From NCBI GenBank assembly GCA_900318345.1, contig ONKD01000011.1, positions 1 to 64,000 of the forward strand: DNA of 64,000 nt, read 5' to 3'. The notes under the pieces were generated by a model. That model worked only from the letters and a program-made list of their open reading frames with translations. It was not told the DNA's origin and searched no databases. The position numbers were made by a program, and so were the translations under genes. This document shows, piece after piece, positions 8,833 to 17,666 of this stretch. Source of the DNA: an uncultured Prevotellaceae bacterium (GTDB lineage: Bacteria; Bacteroidota; Bacteroidia; Bacteroidales; Muribaculaceae). Every line of letters begins with the position of its first letter. Within the stretch, counting starts at the first letter, position 1.

Positions 8833-10101
8833 TTAATCGTTGGTGGTATATTTCAGGTCATACATCTGCTTGAGCATCTCAATCTCGTGGATGGAGCGCT
8901 GCACGCGAGCCGCGTTCTCGCTGTTGATGTCGCGCAACAGGTCGTTCACGTCGATAATACCGTGCGCCAGCTTGGACTCGGCGGCCTTGCGCACCTGCTC
9001 GCGCAGGGCGATAATCTCCTCATCCTGGGACATGAGGCTGCGGTAACGGCCGATGGCCTCCTGTTGCTGCATCTGTTCCAACCGGTTGTTGAACAGGAAC
9101 ACTTCGCGCTGGTTCTGGGCAGTCTCGCGTTGCAGTTGCAGCTTTGCCTTGTCGTTATGACGGGTGTAGAGCGCGCCGATGTTCCATGTCATGCGCGCGC
9201 CCACCATGCCGTTCCATGACCAGTCGCGCCCCATCATGTCCTTGAACATGTTGTAGCCAGGGTAACCATAGTAGCCCTGGGCAAACACGCCCAATCGGGG
9301 CAGCAATGCAGCGTCAAGGGCTTTCTCCTGAGCATTAGCCAATCGCAGTTGGCTATCGATAAGCTTCAACTCAGGGCGATTGTTGCCCGTGCCGCTCGCC
9401 ACAGCTTGCGGCTTGACCACGCCACTCACTTCCAAACCGCAGAAGGTACCCAGCATCGCCAACAGCACACGCCGTTGTGACTCCAGCGTCGTTCGTTGTT
9501 GGACCACGTTCAGCCGCTCGGCAGTAACGTTGTTGAGGTCACACTGGGCAGCGGTGCCGTGCTTGACCATCGAGGTGAGTTTCTTCTCGCTGGCTGCGAG
9601 TTGCTCCTGCAGGTCAGCGTTGAGGGTGATCTGGTCCTCGAGCAGCAACAGGGCAAAGTACATCTCGTTGACGCGCTGGCGCACGTTGTACAGGCTCACG
9701 TCGAGTTGAGCCTGCTGCACAGCGCCCTGCTCGCGGGCCACACGTTTCTGTGCACCGATCATGCCACCGTCAAATACAGTCTGCTGCACGTCCAGCCCCA
9801 CGCGGTACTGGTCCTTGGCCAGGCCTTTCATGTCCAGCCCCATCTGCCCCATCATGGCCTGCATCTCGTCGGGCCACGACGGCACGGCATTCTGATAAGT
9901 CGCCTGAGCGGTCGCCGACACCTGTGGCAGCCACCCCTTCTGGACATTGGCAACTGTGAGGTCGGTAGTGCGAGCGATGAGGTCATGCTGGGCGATGAGC
10001 GGATAGTTGCGCTCGGCAGCCTGCTGGCACTCTTCCAGGGTCTGTCCGCTAGAGAAAAACGGCAGCAAGGCCAGTGCTATAAACAATAGATTCTTCATCA
10101 T
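8833..10101 (-). CDS. TolC-family outer-membrane channel
   Basis: TolC-type proteins form trimeric outer-membrane ducts. I set the start at 10101 (MMKNLLFIALALLPFFSSGQ), because this gives a clean signal peptide. An in-frame ATG at 10131 would fall inside the probable -7 box (10129-10136). The mature part shows two repeats of long coiled-coil helices with YPLIAQHDL and NRPELKLIDSQL motifs typical of OEP domains. It is the first gene of the efflux operon and faces the AraC regulator across a short divergent region. Confidence 0.9.
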   Translation of the reverse strand: MMKNLLFIALALLPFFSSGQTLEECQQAAERNYPLIAQHDLIARTTDLTVANVQKGWLPQVSATAQATYQNAVPSWPDEMQAMMGQMGLDMKGLAKDQYRVGLDVQQTVFDGGMIGAQKRVAREQGAVQQAQLDVSLYNVRQRVNEMYFALLLLEDQITLNADLQEQLAASEKKLTSMVKHGTAAQCDLNNVTAERLNVVQQRTTLESQRRVLLAMLGTFCGLEVSGVVKPQAVASGTGNNRPELKLIDSQLRLANAQEKALDAALLPRLGVFAQGYYGYPGYNMFKDMMGRDWSWNGMVGARMTWNIGALYTRHNDKAKLQLQRETAQNQREVFLFNNRLEQMQQQEAIGRYRSLMSQDEEIIALREQVRKAAESKLAHGIIDVNDLLRDINSENAARVQRSIHEIEMLKQMYDLKYTTND

Positions 10102-10128
10102 ATCGCAATGCGTTTTTGTTTCACTCTG

Positions 10129-10136
10129 CAAATTTA
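10129..10136 (-). promoter_or_regulatory. Probable -7 box of the tolC-hlyD-ABC operon
   Basis: The minus strand reads TAAATTTG, matching TAnnTTTG, about 28 bp before the chosen tolC start. The -33 element is not obvious, which suits an operon that needs the adjacent AraC-type activator. Confidence 0.5.
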
Positions 10137-10233
10137 CAACGACAATCAGGGTCTGCCTTTATCCATTTTGACGGAAAACCATCCTTTTTGTACAATAATC
10201 ATCAAAAAATGGATACATAAACGCATTTTTCCT

Positions 10234-10241
10234 TATCTTTG
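10234..10241 (+). promoter_or_regulatory. Probable -7 box of the AraC regulator gene
   Basis: TATCTTTG matches the Bacteroidota -7 consensus and lies 25 bp before the regulator start. No good -33 TTG is seen at 19-21 bp. Confidence 0.55.
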
Positions 10242-10266
10242 CATCCAAATTTCATGCAATAGAGAT

Positions 10267-11175
10267 ATGTCAAAGCAAGAACCCAAGCGATTACCCTTGT
10301 CTAGTCTCAAGGAGATGATCGATGCCGATTTCAAGACACAAGGAGTGAGGCCTTACCTCTCTCCAGAGTTCGCCATCGTGTATGGTTCCAACACCTTTCA
10401 AGCGATGCGGAATATATTTGAGATTTCGGTACCCTATCGCGTCGATGACTTCCGTTTCATCGCCTTTCATAAAGGTGACGTTGACATCACTGCCAACCTC
10501 TTGAAGTTTCACGTCACCGATAACACTGTGGGATTTATGGGCAATGGCGGCATCATACAGATGGACAGGATCTCATCAGATGTATCGATGTCAGGCATCG
10601 TGGTCAAGGAAGATTTCCTGCGACGTGCCATGGGTGGCAGGTTGCCCGCGACGTTTAACGGCAGGGTTCACAATTTCTATCTTCAGGTGACAGCCCAGGA
10701 ATGTGACATAGTGGTTCGCATGATTCTCACATTGCGCCTTCTGGTCGAGGATCCTCATTACAGTCGCGAAGCCTCGGCATCGCTCATTGCGGCAATAGTC
10801 AACTACATCGCTGGCCTGTATGAACGCTATGGCGCCGATGTGCCGGCCACCCGATCACGCCAGCAGGACGTGTTCAACCGATTTATCGCTCTGGTCAATG
10901 AGCAGTGTTTTCACCACCACACGTTGGAATACTACGCCGACAAGTTGTGCATTACCCAGCGTTACCTGGGCACCCTCGTCAAGCAGGCCAGTGGCACGAC
11001 CGCCAAGGAGTGGATTGACCGGGCGCTCATCAACGAGGCAAAGGTAGCCTTAAGGCACAGCGACATCACCGTCGCACAACTTGCCGACAGTCTGAGTTTT
11101 CCCAATCCAGCCTTTTTTTCAAAATTTTTCAAGCGCATGACTGGCATGACGCCATCCCAGTACAAGCACCAATAA
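10267..11175 (+). CDS. AraC-family transcriptional regulator
   Basis: This 302-residue regulator ends in an AraC-type double helix-turn-helix (about residues 205-302: LEYYADKLCITQRYLGTLVKQ... and SLSFPNPAFFSKFFKRMTGMTPSQYK). The N-terminal 180 residues form the effector-binding part. An upstream in-frame ATG at 10108 would add 53 residues across the promoter region, so I chose MSKQEPKRL. The gene is divergent from tolC, which makes control of the efflux operon its most likely role. Confidence 0.9.
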   Translation: MSKQEPKRLPLSSLKEMIDADFKTQGVRPYLSPEFAIVYGSNTFQAMRNIFEISVPYRVDDFRFIAFHKGDVDITANLLKFHVTDNTVGFMGNGGIIQMDRISSDVSMSGIVVKEDFLRRAMGGRLPATFNGRVHNFYLQVTAQECDIVVRMILTLRLLVEDPHYSREASASLIAAIVNYIAGLYERYGADVPATRSRQQDVFNRFIALVNEQCFHHHTLEYYADKLCITQRYLGTLVKQASGTTAKEWIDRALINEAKVALRHSDITVAQLADSLSFPNPAFFSKFFKRMTGMTPSQYKHQ

Positions 11176-11202
11176 GGATTCTGTTCTTGCTATGCCCCGG
11201 TA

Positions 11203-12468
11203 TCAATCAGTCGTTTCGGTTGATTGTGACGAACGGTTGAAGATCAGGTCATAGATGATTTTAGTGCCACCCAGGTGGGACTGGATGTAATCACCAGCCG
11301 TCTTGCCGCAATGCAGGCGCAACGGCTTATTCTCCAGCATGGGGTCCATGGCTGCCGAGAATGTGTCGGCATCGTGAATACTCATGGCACCATCCAGTTC
11401 AATCAGGTCCTTGGCCTCCTGGAACTTGTGGTACTTGGGACCAAAAATCACGGGAATGCCATAGACGGCCGCCTCGTTGATGTTGTGGATGCTCACACCA
11501 AATCCGCCGCCCACGTAGGCCGTTTGGCCATAACGATAGAGCGATGACAGCAACCCGAAACTGTCGATAATCAAGCAGTCGGCATTCTCGATGTTCTTCA
11601 GGGTGGCCTCGCTGTAGAAGCGGGCAGGACGAGTCAATTTTGACATGAGCACATGCAGGCGGTGGCGGTCAAACTCGTGGGGCGCGATGATAAGTTTCAT
11701 CTCGCGATGGGCATTAAAGTAAGGGATGACGATGTCCTCATCAGGAGGCCACGAACTGCCCATCACCAGGGTGAACTTGGCATTCTCGACAAACTTGGCC
11801 ACCACGGGGAACTCACGCGCTGCCGCGCGCACATCGGCCACGCGGTCAAAGCGTGTGTCGCCGGCAACGACCACATTCTCGACACCAATGCCCGCCAACA
11901 GGTCGCGCGACTGCTCGTTCTGCACAAACAATGTGTCAAAGCACTTGAGCATCTTGCGGAACATGCCGCCCCAGGGACGGAAGAATATTTGTCCGGGACG
12001 GAAGATGGCCGAGATGATATAGGTGGGAATTCCCCGTTGTTTAAGCGCGCTCAGGTAGTTGCCCCAAAATTCATACTTGATAAACACAGCCATCGAAGGC
12101 TTGACCAAGTCGAGGAATTTCTTCACGTTTTTGGACAGGTCAAACGGCAAATACACCACAGCGTCCACCATGCTGAAGTTTTTCCTCACCTCGTAGCCTG
12201 AGGGGGAGAAGAACGTGAGCAGGATGCGGGCATCGGGCTGATCACGCTTGATCATCTCGATGAGCGGACGGCCCTGCTCAAACTCGCCCAACGAGGAAGC
12301 ATGGATCCAGATGTATCCGCCATTGGGGTCAAGTTTGCGTTGCAAGGTGCGGAAACAACGACGCTGGCCTCGCAACAACAGTTTGGCCTTGCCATTGCGC
12401 AGTGGGCCTGCAGCGAATCTCACGGCATTACGGTAGGCAGCTACTCCTAGATTATATATTGGATCCAT
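11203..12468 (-). CDS. waaA: 3-deoxy-D-manno-octulosonic acid (Kdo) transferase
   Basis: WaaA (KdtA) adds Kdo to lipid IVA in lipopolysaccharide core synthesis at the inner face of the cytoplasmic membrane. The 421-residue product fits the GT30 family. It has an N-terminal membrane anchor, the IWIHASSLGEFEQGRPLI motif with the catalytic-type Glu, VMGSSWPPDE, and the C-terminal donor-binding AYVGGGFGVSIHNINEAAVYGIPVIFGPKYHKF region. A GACTAGN heptamer array fills the short gap from the upstream gene. Confidence 0.95.
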   Translation of the reverse strand: MDPIYNLGVAAYRNAVRFAAGPLRNGKAKLLLRGQRRCFRTLQRKLDPNGGYIWIHASSLGEFEQGRPLIEMIKRDQPDARILLTFFSPSGYEVRKNFSMVDAVVYLPFDLSKNVKKFLDLVKPSMAVFIKYEFWGNYLSALKQRGIPTYIISAIFRPGQIFFRPWGGMFRKMLKCFDTLFVQNEQSRDLLAGIGVENVVVAGDTRFDRVADVRAAAREFPVVAKFVENAKFTLVMGSSWPPDEDIVIPYFNAHREMKLIIAPHEFDRHRLHVLMSKLTRPARFYSEATLKNIENADCLIIDSFGLLSSLYRYGQTAYVGGGFGVSIHNINEAAVYGIPVIFGPKYHKFQEAKDLIELDGAMSIHDADTFSAAMDPMLENKPLRLHCGKTAGDYIQSHLGGTKIIYDLIFNRSSQSTETTD

Positions 12469-12479
12469 TGATTATTAGT

Positions 12480-12511
12480 TTTTTAGTCACTAGTCGCTAG
12501 TCACTAGTCTT
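12480..12511 (-). repeat. GACTAGN heptamer array before waaA
   Basis: The minus strand reads GACTAGT, GACTAGC, GACTAGT, GACTAAA at an exact 7-bp step. The first GACTAG contains the last codon (GAC) and stop (TAG) of the upstream gene at 12504. This is the cleanest example of an array seeded at a stop codon. Confidence 0.85.
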
Positions 12512-13553
12512 TGATCATTATTTTTTTTGATGAGCCCGCAATGTAGAAACGGCAACTAATCTGTTGCCAGAAACCTGTGGTCTTATCGGTGGCATGTAAC
12601 GCCAGAGAGCCCGTCAGGTCCACATAGTCATTGCTCACTACATGAAATATCAGGTCGGTGCGGCTGTAGGTTTTACTGTGATAATAGGGGTCACCCAAGT
12701 TCAGCAGACTGCCTAGTGAAGGATACAACGGCATGATGTCCTTGCCCAGATAGCACGTCTCGTCAAGCTGCAGCCATCGCCAGCGGGCAGTGACAGTAGC
12801 GACAAATCCGGCAGGTCGGTGCCAGCGTTCCTCCCCACGGTCGCGCTCCATGGCGATGATGGCTCCTGCAGCCAGCCGCAAGGAGTCAAGCATGGTGCGA
12901 TGTGAGAAGTCTAGTGCTGCCATGGGGTTGATCGCAAGGTCATCATTCACATGCTGGTCGCCGGGATTGAGGCGCGATTTGGCCAGATGGCTGTACTGCA
13001 CATGACCGCCCAGGCTCAACGGCCCGGCGATGCGCCAGTCGGTGTTAAGCATGACAGCAAAGGCCTCACGCTGATGGTCGGTCTGGAGTTGCCTCCAGTC
13101 CACGGCCAGTTCGGTATAGCCAGCGGGCTTGGCCAGTTGCACCAGCACGCCGTGCAGGTTGGGTTGGCAATAGTCCAGGGAGTCGCTCCACAAGTAGCGT
13201 GGCATGCGCTTAACCATGAGTGAACGCGGTACAAGACCTGTTGCCACATGCCACCCGTCAGTTCGGTTGTACTGGTAATAGAGCGTGGGCAGCACCTTAT
13301 AACCATGCAGGTTGTCGGTCATGGGCTGGTACCATGCGACGCCACCCTTGAGCACATGCTCCCCATCGCCCATCGACAAGCCCACCTCGGGGGCTAGGCG
13401 CGTGAACATGAAGGTCTGGTCGGGCGTATAGCCGTCACCACCCTCACGGTTATTGAGCAACACGTTGGCATCGACACTCCACACCACTTCCTGGGCTGTG
13501 AGTGTCGATACCGTAAGAATCAAGGTCGATATGGCAATGAGCCAATTACGCAT
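12504..13553 (-). CDS. Probable outer-membrane beta-barrel protein, unknown function
   Basis: The family was not recognised. The chosen start [21 protein letters not shown] gives a good signal peptide and overlaps the gltX stop by 8 bp; an ATG at 13586 would add 11 residues with no signal character. The mature 330 residues show alternating hydrophobic and aromatic strands (for example [19 protein letters not shown]) and end in a Phe-rich last strand (QQISCRFYI), then a short Lys-rich tail. This suggests an outer-membrane barrel. It is flanked by gltX and waaA. The stop codon is the first unit of the downstream heptamer array. Confidence 0.7.
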   Translation of the reverse strand: MRNWLIAISTLILTVSTLTAQEVVWSVDANVLLNNREGGDGYTPDQTFMFTRLAPEVGLSMGDGEHVLKGGVAWYQPMTDNLHGYKVLPTLYYQYNRTDGWHVATGLVPRSLMVKRMPRYLWSDSLDYCQPNLHGVLVQLAKPAGYTELAVDWRQLQTDHQREAFAVMLNTDWRIAGPLSLGGHVQYSHLAKSRLNPGDQHVNDDLAINPMAALDFSHRTMLDSLRLAAGAIIAMERDRGEERWHRPAGFVATVTARWRWLQLDETCYLGKDIMPLYPSLGSLLNLGDPYYHSKTYSRTDLIFHVVSNDYVDLTGSLALHATDKTTGFWQQISCRFYIAGSSKKIMIKD

Positions 13554-15081
13554 CAGCGGGAACTTGGATATTCTCGATGCCGGCATTCAGGCGTGCCAGG
13601 GTTTCCTCGCGCCCCAGCAACTCGGTGATATCAAACATGTGCGGACCGCGACACTCGCCCACCACCGTCAGGCGGAAAGCGTTCATCACGTTCCCCTTAT
13701 GGAGGCCGTCCTTGTCAATCCAATCCATAACGACGGCTTCACAGGCCTGACTGTTCATGTCGGTTGTCTCGAGCAGTTTGACCAGTTGCCTCATGAGTTC
13801 AGGGGTCTCGGGTTTCCAGCGTTTGCGTATGTCCTTCTCGCTATAGGTCGTGGGACGCACAAAGAAGAAGTTTGCCTGATCCCATAGGTCAACGACGAAG
13901 TTGATACGGCTCTTGACGAGTGATACCACACGGGCGATATACTCGTCGCTATAGTCAGCCACATTCACGTCATGGGCCTCGAGAATGGGCTTGAACAATT
14001 GGGCCAACTCGTTGTCATCCATATTCATCAGGTACTCGTGGTTGAACCACTTGCCCTTCTCAAAGTCAAACTTGGCACCCTTGCGTGAGCAATGGTCAAT
14101 AGAGAATTCCTTGATTAGCTCATCCATGGAGAAAATTTCACGGTCATCGCCAGGATTCCAGCCCAGCAGAGCAAGGAAATTCACAACGGCCTGAGGCAGG
14201 TAGCCCGCCTCACGGTAGCCGCTTGAGCGCTCGCCGCTCTTGGGGTCGTTCCAGTCAAGAGGGAACACCGGGAAGCCCAGGCGGTCGCCATCACGCTTGC
14301 TCAACTTGCCTTTACCATCGGGCTTGAGCAGCAAGGGCAGATGGACAAATGCGGGCATCGTGTCCTCCCAGCCAAAGGCCTGGTACAGCAACACGTGCAA
14401 CGGTGCGCTGGGCAGCCACTCCTCGCCACGGATGACGTGTGACACCTCCATCAGGTGGTCATCGACGATGTTGGCCAGGTGATAGGTGGGCAGGTCGTCG
14501 GCACTCTTGTAGAGCACCTTATCGTCAAGAATGGATGAGTTGATGGTCACGTCACCACGCAACAGGTCGTGAACCACAACGTCCTGGTCGGGCTCGATGC
14601 GGAACCTCACCACCCATTTAGCGCCACTATCCATCAGTGCCTTGACCTCCTCGGCAGGCAGTGAGAGGGAATTGCGCATCATGCCACGGGTGCGTGCGTC
14701 ATACTGGAAATTCTTGATTTCTTGACGCTTGGCCTCGAGTTCCTCGGGCGTGTCAAAGGCATAATAAGCCTTGCCAGCATCAATGAGTTGCTGCGTGTAC
14801 TTGCGATACAGGTCACGGCGCTCACTCTGCTTGTAGGGGCCATAGTTACCGCCCTCGCGCACACCCTCGTCAATGCCGATGCCCAGCCACTGCAGGGCCT
14901 CGTTGATATACTCCTCGGCACCAGGCACAAAACGGGTGCTGTCGGTATCCTCGATGCGCAGGATCATGTCGCCACCATGCTGGCGGGCAAACAGATAGTT
15001 ATACAACGCTGTGCGCACGCCGCCAATGTGCAACGGGCCAGTTGGTGATGGTGCAAAACGCACTCTTACTCTTCGTTCCAT
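13546..15081 (-). CDS. gltX: Glutamyl-tRNA synthetase
   Basis: GltX charges tRNA-Glu with glutamate in the cytoplasm. The 511-residue class I synthetase has its HIGH-type motif as [17 protein letters not shown] near residue 17 and its KMSKS-type motif as GKLSKRDG near residue 257. The length matches the Bacteroidota family. It overlaps the downstream outer-membrane protein gene by 8 bp and follows surE by 62 bp in the same direction. Confidence 0.97.
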   Translation of the reverse strand: MERRVRVRFAPSPTGPLHIGGVRTALYNYLFARQHGGDMILRIEDTDSTRFVPGAEEYINEALQWLGIGIDEGVREGGNYGPYKQSERRDLYRKYTQQLIDAGKAYYAFDTPEELEAKRQEIKNFQYDARTRGMMRNSLSLPAEEVKALMDSGAKWVVRFRIEPDQDVVVHDLLRGDVTINSSILDDKVLYKSADDLPTYHLANIVDDHLMEVSHVIRGEEWLPSAPLHVLLYQAFGWEDTMPAFVHLPLLLKPDGKGKLSKRDGDRLGFPVFPLDWNDPKSGERSSGYREAGYLPQAVVNFLALLGWNPGDDREIFSMDELIKEFSIDHCSRKGAKFDFEKGKWFNHEYLMNMDDNELAQLFKPILEAHDVNVADYSDEYIARVVSLVKSRINFVVDLWDQANFFFVRPTTYSEKDIRKRWKPETPELMRQLVKLLETTDMNSQACEAVVMDWIDKDGLHKGNVMNAFRLTVVGECRGPHMFDITELLGREETLARLNAGIENIQVPADA

Positions 15082-15143
15082 GTTGTTCCTTTTATATTAT
15101 ATATATAATGTATAGTCTTGTTCTTATTCACATCGGTTTGAGC

Positions 15144-15917
15144 TCAGAGTAGCAAGTCGGCGATCTGTGACATGGACTCGTAATCGGTTTGGTCCACATG
15201 GGTAGGGGTCACGGTCACAAAGCCCCGCTCCAGCCAGTAGTAGTCGGTCAAGCCCTCGTTCTTGTCGGCAATCTCAAACTCGCCGGTCAGCCAATAGTAG
15301 TCGCGGCCCGTGGGGTCAACCCGGTGCTCCCACTCATTGACCCAGCGCCCCATGTCGCCAGTGGTCACTTTCATGCCCTTGAAGCCGCCATCCACCTTGG
15401 GGATGTTCACGTTGAGACACACGTCCTTGGGCAAGCCGCCCTTGAGCACACGCTCAGTCACATGCTTGACCACAGGCTCACACACGCTAGTATCGGCGTC
15501 AGAACTGTAGTCACCAAAAGAGAACGCCACACTGGGCACACCGTGGAGGATGCCCTCAAAGACACACGCCATCGTCCCGCTATAGAGCGTGTTCAGGCCG
15601 CTATTGTAGCCGTGATTGATGCCAGCGAGCACCAGGTCGGGCATGTTGTCGGCCATGAGCTGGCTTAACGCCAACTTCACACAATCGGCCGGCGTACCCG
15701 TCGCCAAATAGGCTGTGTAGCCCGGCTCCTGCGCGACTTTGATGGTACGCACAGGGTTGACAAACGTGATCGCGCTCGACTTGCCGCTCTGGTGCACGGC
15801 GGGAGCGACAACAAACACGTCGCCAAGCGTGCGAGCCACCTTGATGAGCGACTTGATGCCATTGTAGTCGTAGCCGTCATCGTTGCTGATGAGGATGAGT
15901 GGTCGCTTATTGTACAT
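15144..15917 (-). CDS. surE: 5'/3'-nucleotidase SurE
   Basis: SurE is a metal-dependent phosphatase acting on nucleoside monophosphates. The 257-residue protein begins with the metal-binding ISNDDGYDYNGIKSL motif and has the APAVHQSGKSSAIT and LVLAGINHGYNSGLNTLYSGT signatures. Length and motif order are normal. It is the first gene of the surE-gltX-(OMP)-waaA run, with a consensus promoter 25 bp upstream. Confidence 0.95.
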   Translation of the reverse strand: MYNKRPLILISNDDGYDYNGIKSLIKVARTLGDVFVVAPAVHQSGKSSAITFVNPVRTIKVAQEPGYTAYLATGTPADCVKLALSQLMADNMPDLVLAGINHGYNSGLNTLYSGTMACVFEGILHGVPSVAFSFGDYSSDADTSVCEPVVKHVTERVLKGGLPKDVCLNVNIPKVDGGFKGMKVTTGDMGRWVNEWEHRVDPTGRDYYWLTGEFEIADKNEGLTDYYWLERGFVTVTPTHVDQTDYESMSQIADLLL

Positions 15918-15942
15918 GTGTATTTTTTGTTAATTTTGGGTG

Positions 15943-15973
15943 CAAAGATAGTGCAAGCCGAACACAATCGCAA
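15943..15973 (-). promoter_or_regulatory. surE promoter
   Basis: On the minus strand, TTG (15971-15973) lies 20 bp before TATCTTTG (15943-15950). The -33 element lies inside a perfect 26-bp dyad (15964-15989). Confidence 0.8.
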
Positions 15974-15989
15974 ATAAATTTGCGATTGT
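15964..15989. promoter_or_regulatory. Perfect dyad over the surE -33 element
   Basis: ACAATCGCAAAT (15964-15975) and ATTTGCGATTGT (15978-15989) are exact inverted copies separated by AA. The -33 TTG of the surE promoter is within the left arm. The geometry suits a dimeric repressor operator, but a hairpin or an end of an old element is also possible. Confidence 0.6.
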
Positions 15990-16066
15990 TGAGGCAACGC
16001 CTATCTTGCACGAGCGACAGTGAGCGAAAGTTACAACTTTTTTATGGAGATTTTGCAGAAAAGAAG

Positions 16067-16074
16067 TAACTTTG
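16067..16074 (+). promoter_or_regulatory. Probable nagB -7 box
   Basis: TAACTTTG fits TAnnTTTG and lies 36 bp before the nagB start. The -33 element is not clear. Confidence 0.5.
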
Positions 16075-16110
16075 CCACATCATAACTACATCTAATCTAA
16101 TTCAAAGAAT

Positions 16111-16920
16111 ATGAGACTTATTATCGAACCTGATTACGAGAATGTATCAAAATGGGCTGCACGCTTTGTGGCTAAGCGAATCAACGACGCAAAACCAACT
16201 AAGGAAAAACCTTTTGTCCTAGGATGTCCCACAGGCAGTTCGCCCCTGGGAATGTACCGTGAGCTCATTGCCATGAACAAGGCTGGCAAGGTTTCCTTTG
16301 AGAACGTCATCACCTTTAACATGGATGAATACTGCAACCTGCCCGAGGAGCACCCCGAGAGCTACCACTCGTTCATGTGGAATAACTTTTTCTCTCACAT
16401 CGACATCAAGCCCGAGAATGTGAACATCCTCAACGGCAATGCCGAGGATCTGGTCAAGGAGTGTGCCGACTATGAGGCCCGCATCCAAGCAGCCGGCGGC
16501 ATCGACCTGTTCATGGGCGGCGTGGGCCCTGACGGCCACATCGCCTTCAACGAGCCGGGTTCATCGCTCACCTCCCGCACACGTCAAAAAACGCTCACCC
16601 AAGATACCATCATCGCCAACAGCCGCTTCTTTGACGGCGACTTGAACAAGGTGCCCAAGACGGCCCTCACCGTGGGCGTTGGCACCGTGATGGCAGCCCG
16701 CGAGGTGATGATCATCGTCAATGGCCACAACAAGGCACGCGCCCTGCAACAGGCCGTCGAGGGCGGTGTGTCGCACATGTGCACCCTGAGTGCCCTGCAG
16801 ATGCATCCCCATGCCGTCATCATTGCCGACGAACTGGCAGTCGATGAGCTCAAGGTGAGCACCTATCGCTACTTCAAGGACATTGAGCAGAACAACCTTG
16901 ACCCCGACACCCTGCTGTAA
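16111..16920 (+). CDS. nagB: Glucosamine-6-phosphate deaminase
   Basis: NagB converts glucosamine 6-phosphate to fructose 6-phosphate and ammonia, feeding amino sugars into glycolysis. The 269-residue length is normal. Visible signatures are [16 protein letters not shown], the active-site [35 protein letters not shown], and [21 protein letters not shown]. It is monocistronic between surE and the WbqC-like gene, with a hairpin 33 bp downstream. Confidence 0.96.
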   Translation: MRLIIEPDYENVSKWAARFVAKRINDAKPTKEKPFVLGCPTGSSPLGMYRELIAMNKAGKVSFENVITFNMDEYCNLPEEHPESYHSFMWNNFFSHIDIKPENVNILNGNAEDLVKECADYEARIQAAGGIDLFMGGVGPDGHIAFNEPGSSLTSRTRQKTLTQDTIIANSRFFDGDLNKVPKTALTVGVGTVMAAREVMIIVNGHNKARALQQAVEGGVSHMCTLSALQMHPHAVIIADELAVDELKVSTYRYFKDIEQNNLDPDTLL

Positions 16921-16953
16921 GAACTCAACTCTAGCAAGAAAATATCACTTAAC

Positions 16954-16993
16954 AAGCCATGTGTTTTGCCGTCGGCATACACATGGCTTTATC
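16954..16993 (+). terminator. Terminator hairpin after nagB
   Basis: AAGCCATGTGT (16954-16964) pairs exactly with ACACATGGCTT (16979-16989), followed by a short T-rich run. It may also serve the convergent gene ending at 17016. Confidence 0.65.
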
Positions 16994-17015
16994 TTAAGTC
17001 AATAAAAGTATCAAA

Positions 17016-17666
17016 CTACTCACCAGCCGATGAAGTCATGGCCATGAGGGTGAAAATGCCCTCGCGGCCCATGTTCATCATCAGGTCGAGGATGCTCAGG
17101 TCGGGGCGGAAACCGTCAGCCCCTTTCCACATCTGGTAATAAGGCACATTGGCAATAGGTAGCGTGTCGGGCTTCTTCATCGCGATGCGCCCGCGCAGGT
17201 CGGTCGCGTTTTCAACAACACTGTCCCCCACCCCATAGCTTGTGCAGATGGGCAGGTCCATAAAGTCAACAACCACCTGATGTAATTGGGCATTGAACTC
17301 GTGCAGGTAGCGCTGTGAGCCATAAATCACCCGCTGCAGGTCATCGGCGACGTAATCAAAGTAGGGCGAGCGACCATAGGCCGAGTACAGGGCGCCCCAA
17401 TGCAGGCGGCGCCAGTCGCCGTGCTCCGAGATGAGCACGTCCCTGAGCGGGGTCATTATGTTGTTGGTTGAGCCCACGAGGGGCACGGTGAGCGTCTGGA
17501 CGCCATTGGGGCCGTCAACGCGGTAACGGTGGTGGCTGTGGCGCAGGGGCAAGCGCTTCTCGTCAAGGTCTATGAGCAGCGTGCCGCCCTTGAGGGCAGC
17601 GGCATAGCACCGCACGCTGGCGGCGCACATGCTACCCATGACCACGACCGATGCAGTATCAGACAT
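17016..17666 (-). CDS. WbqC-like family protein
   Basis: This 216-residue protein resembles the WbqC family, found near O-antigen and signal peptidase genes. The matching features are a DEKRLPLRHSHHRYRVDG segment, then TLTVPLVGSTNN and HWGALYSAYGRSPYFDYVADDL. In other members the corresponding LYLPQIHYF-type start is more hydrophobic. The biochemical role is not established. Its start codon shares one base with the stop of the signal peptidase gene, so translation is coupled. The signal-peptidase then WbqC order is conserved in Bacteroidales. Confidence 0.8.
   Translation of the reverse strand: MSDTASVVVMGSMCAASVRCYAAALKGGTLLIDLDEKRLPLRHSHHRYRVDGPNGVQTLTVPLVGSTNNIMTPLRDVLISEHGDWRRLHWGALYSAYGRSPYFDYVADDLQRVIYGSQRYLHEFNAQLHQVVVDFMDLPICTSYGVGDSVVENATDLRGRIAMKKPDTLPIANVPYYQMWKGADGFRPDLSILDLMMNMGREGIFTLMAMTSSAGE

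Noticed and set aside
10108-10266. Longer N-terminus of the AraC regulator
   Set aside because: The extra 53 codons span the promoter (TATCTTTG at 10234), and their composition is unlike the rest of the protein.
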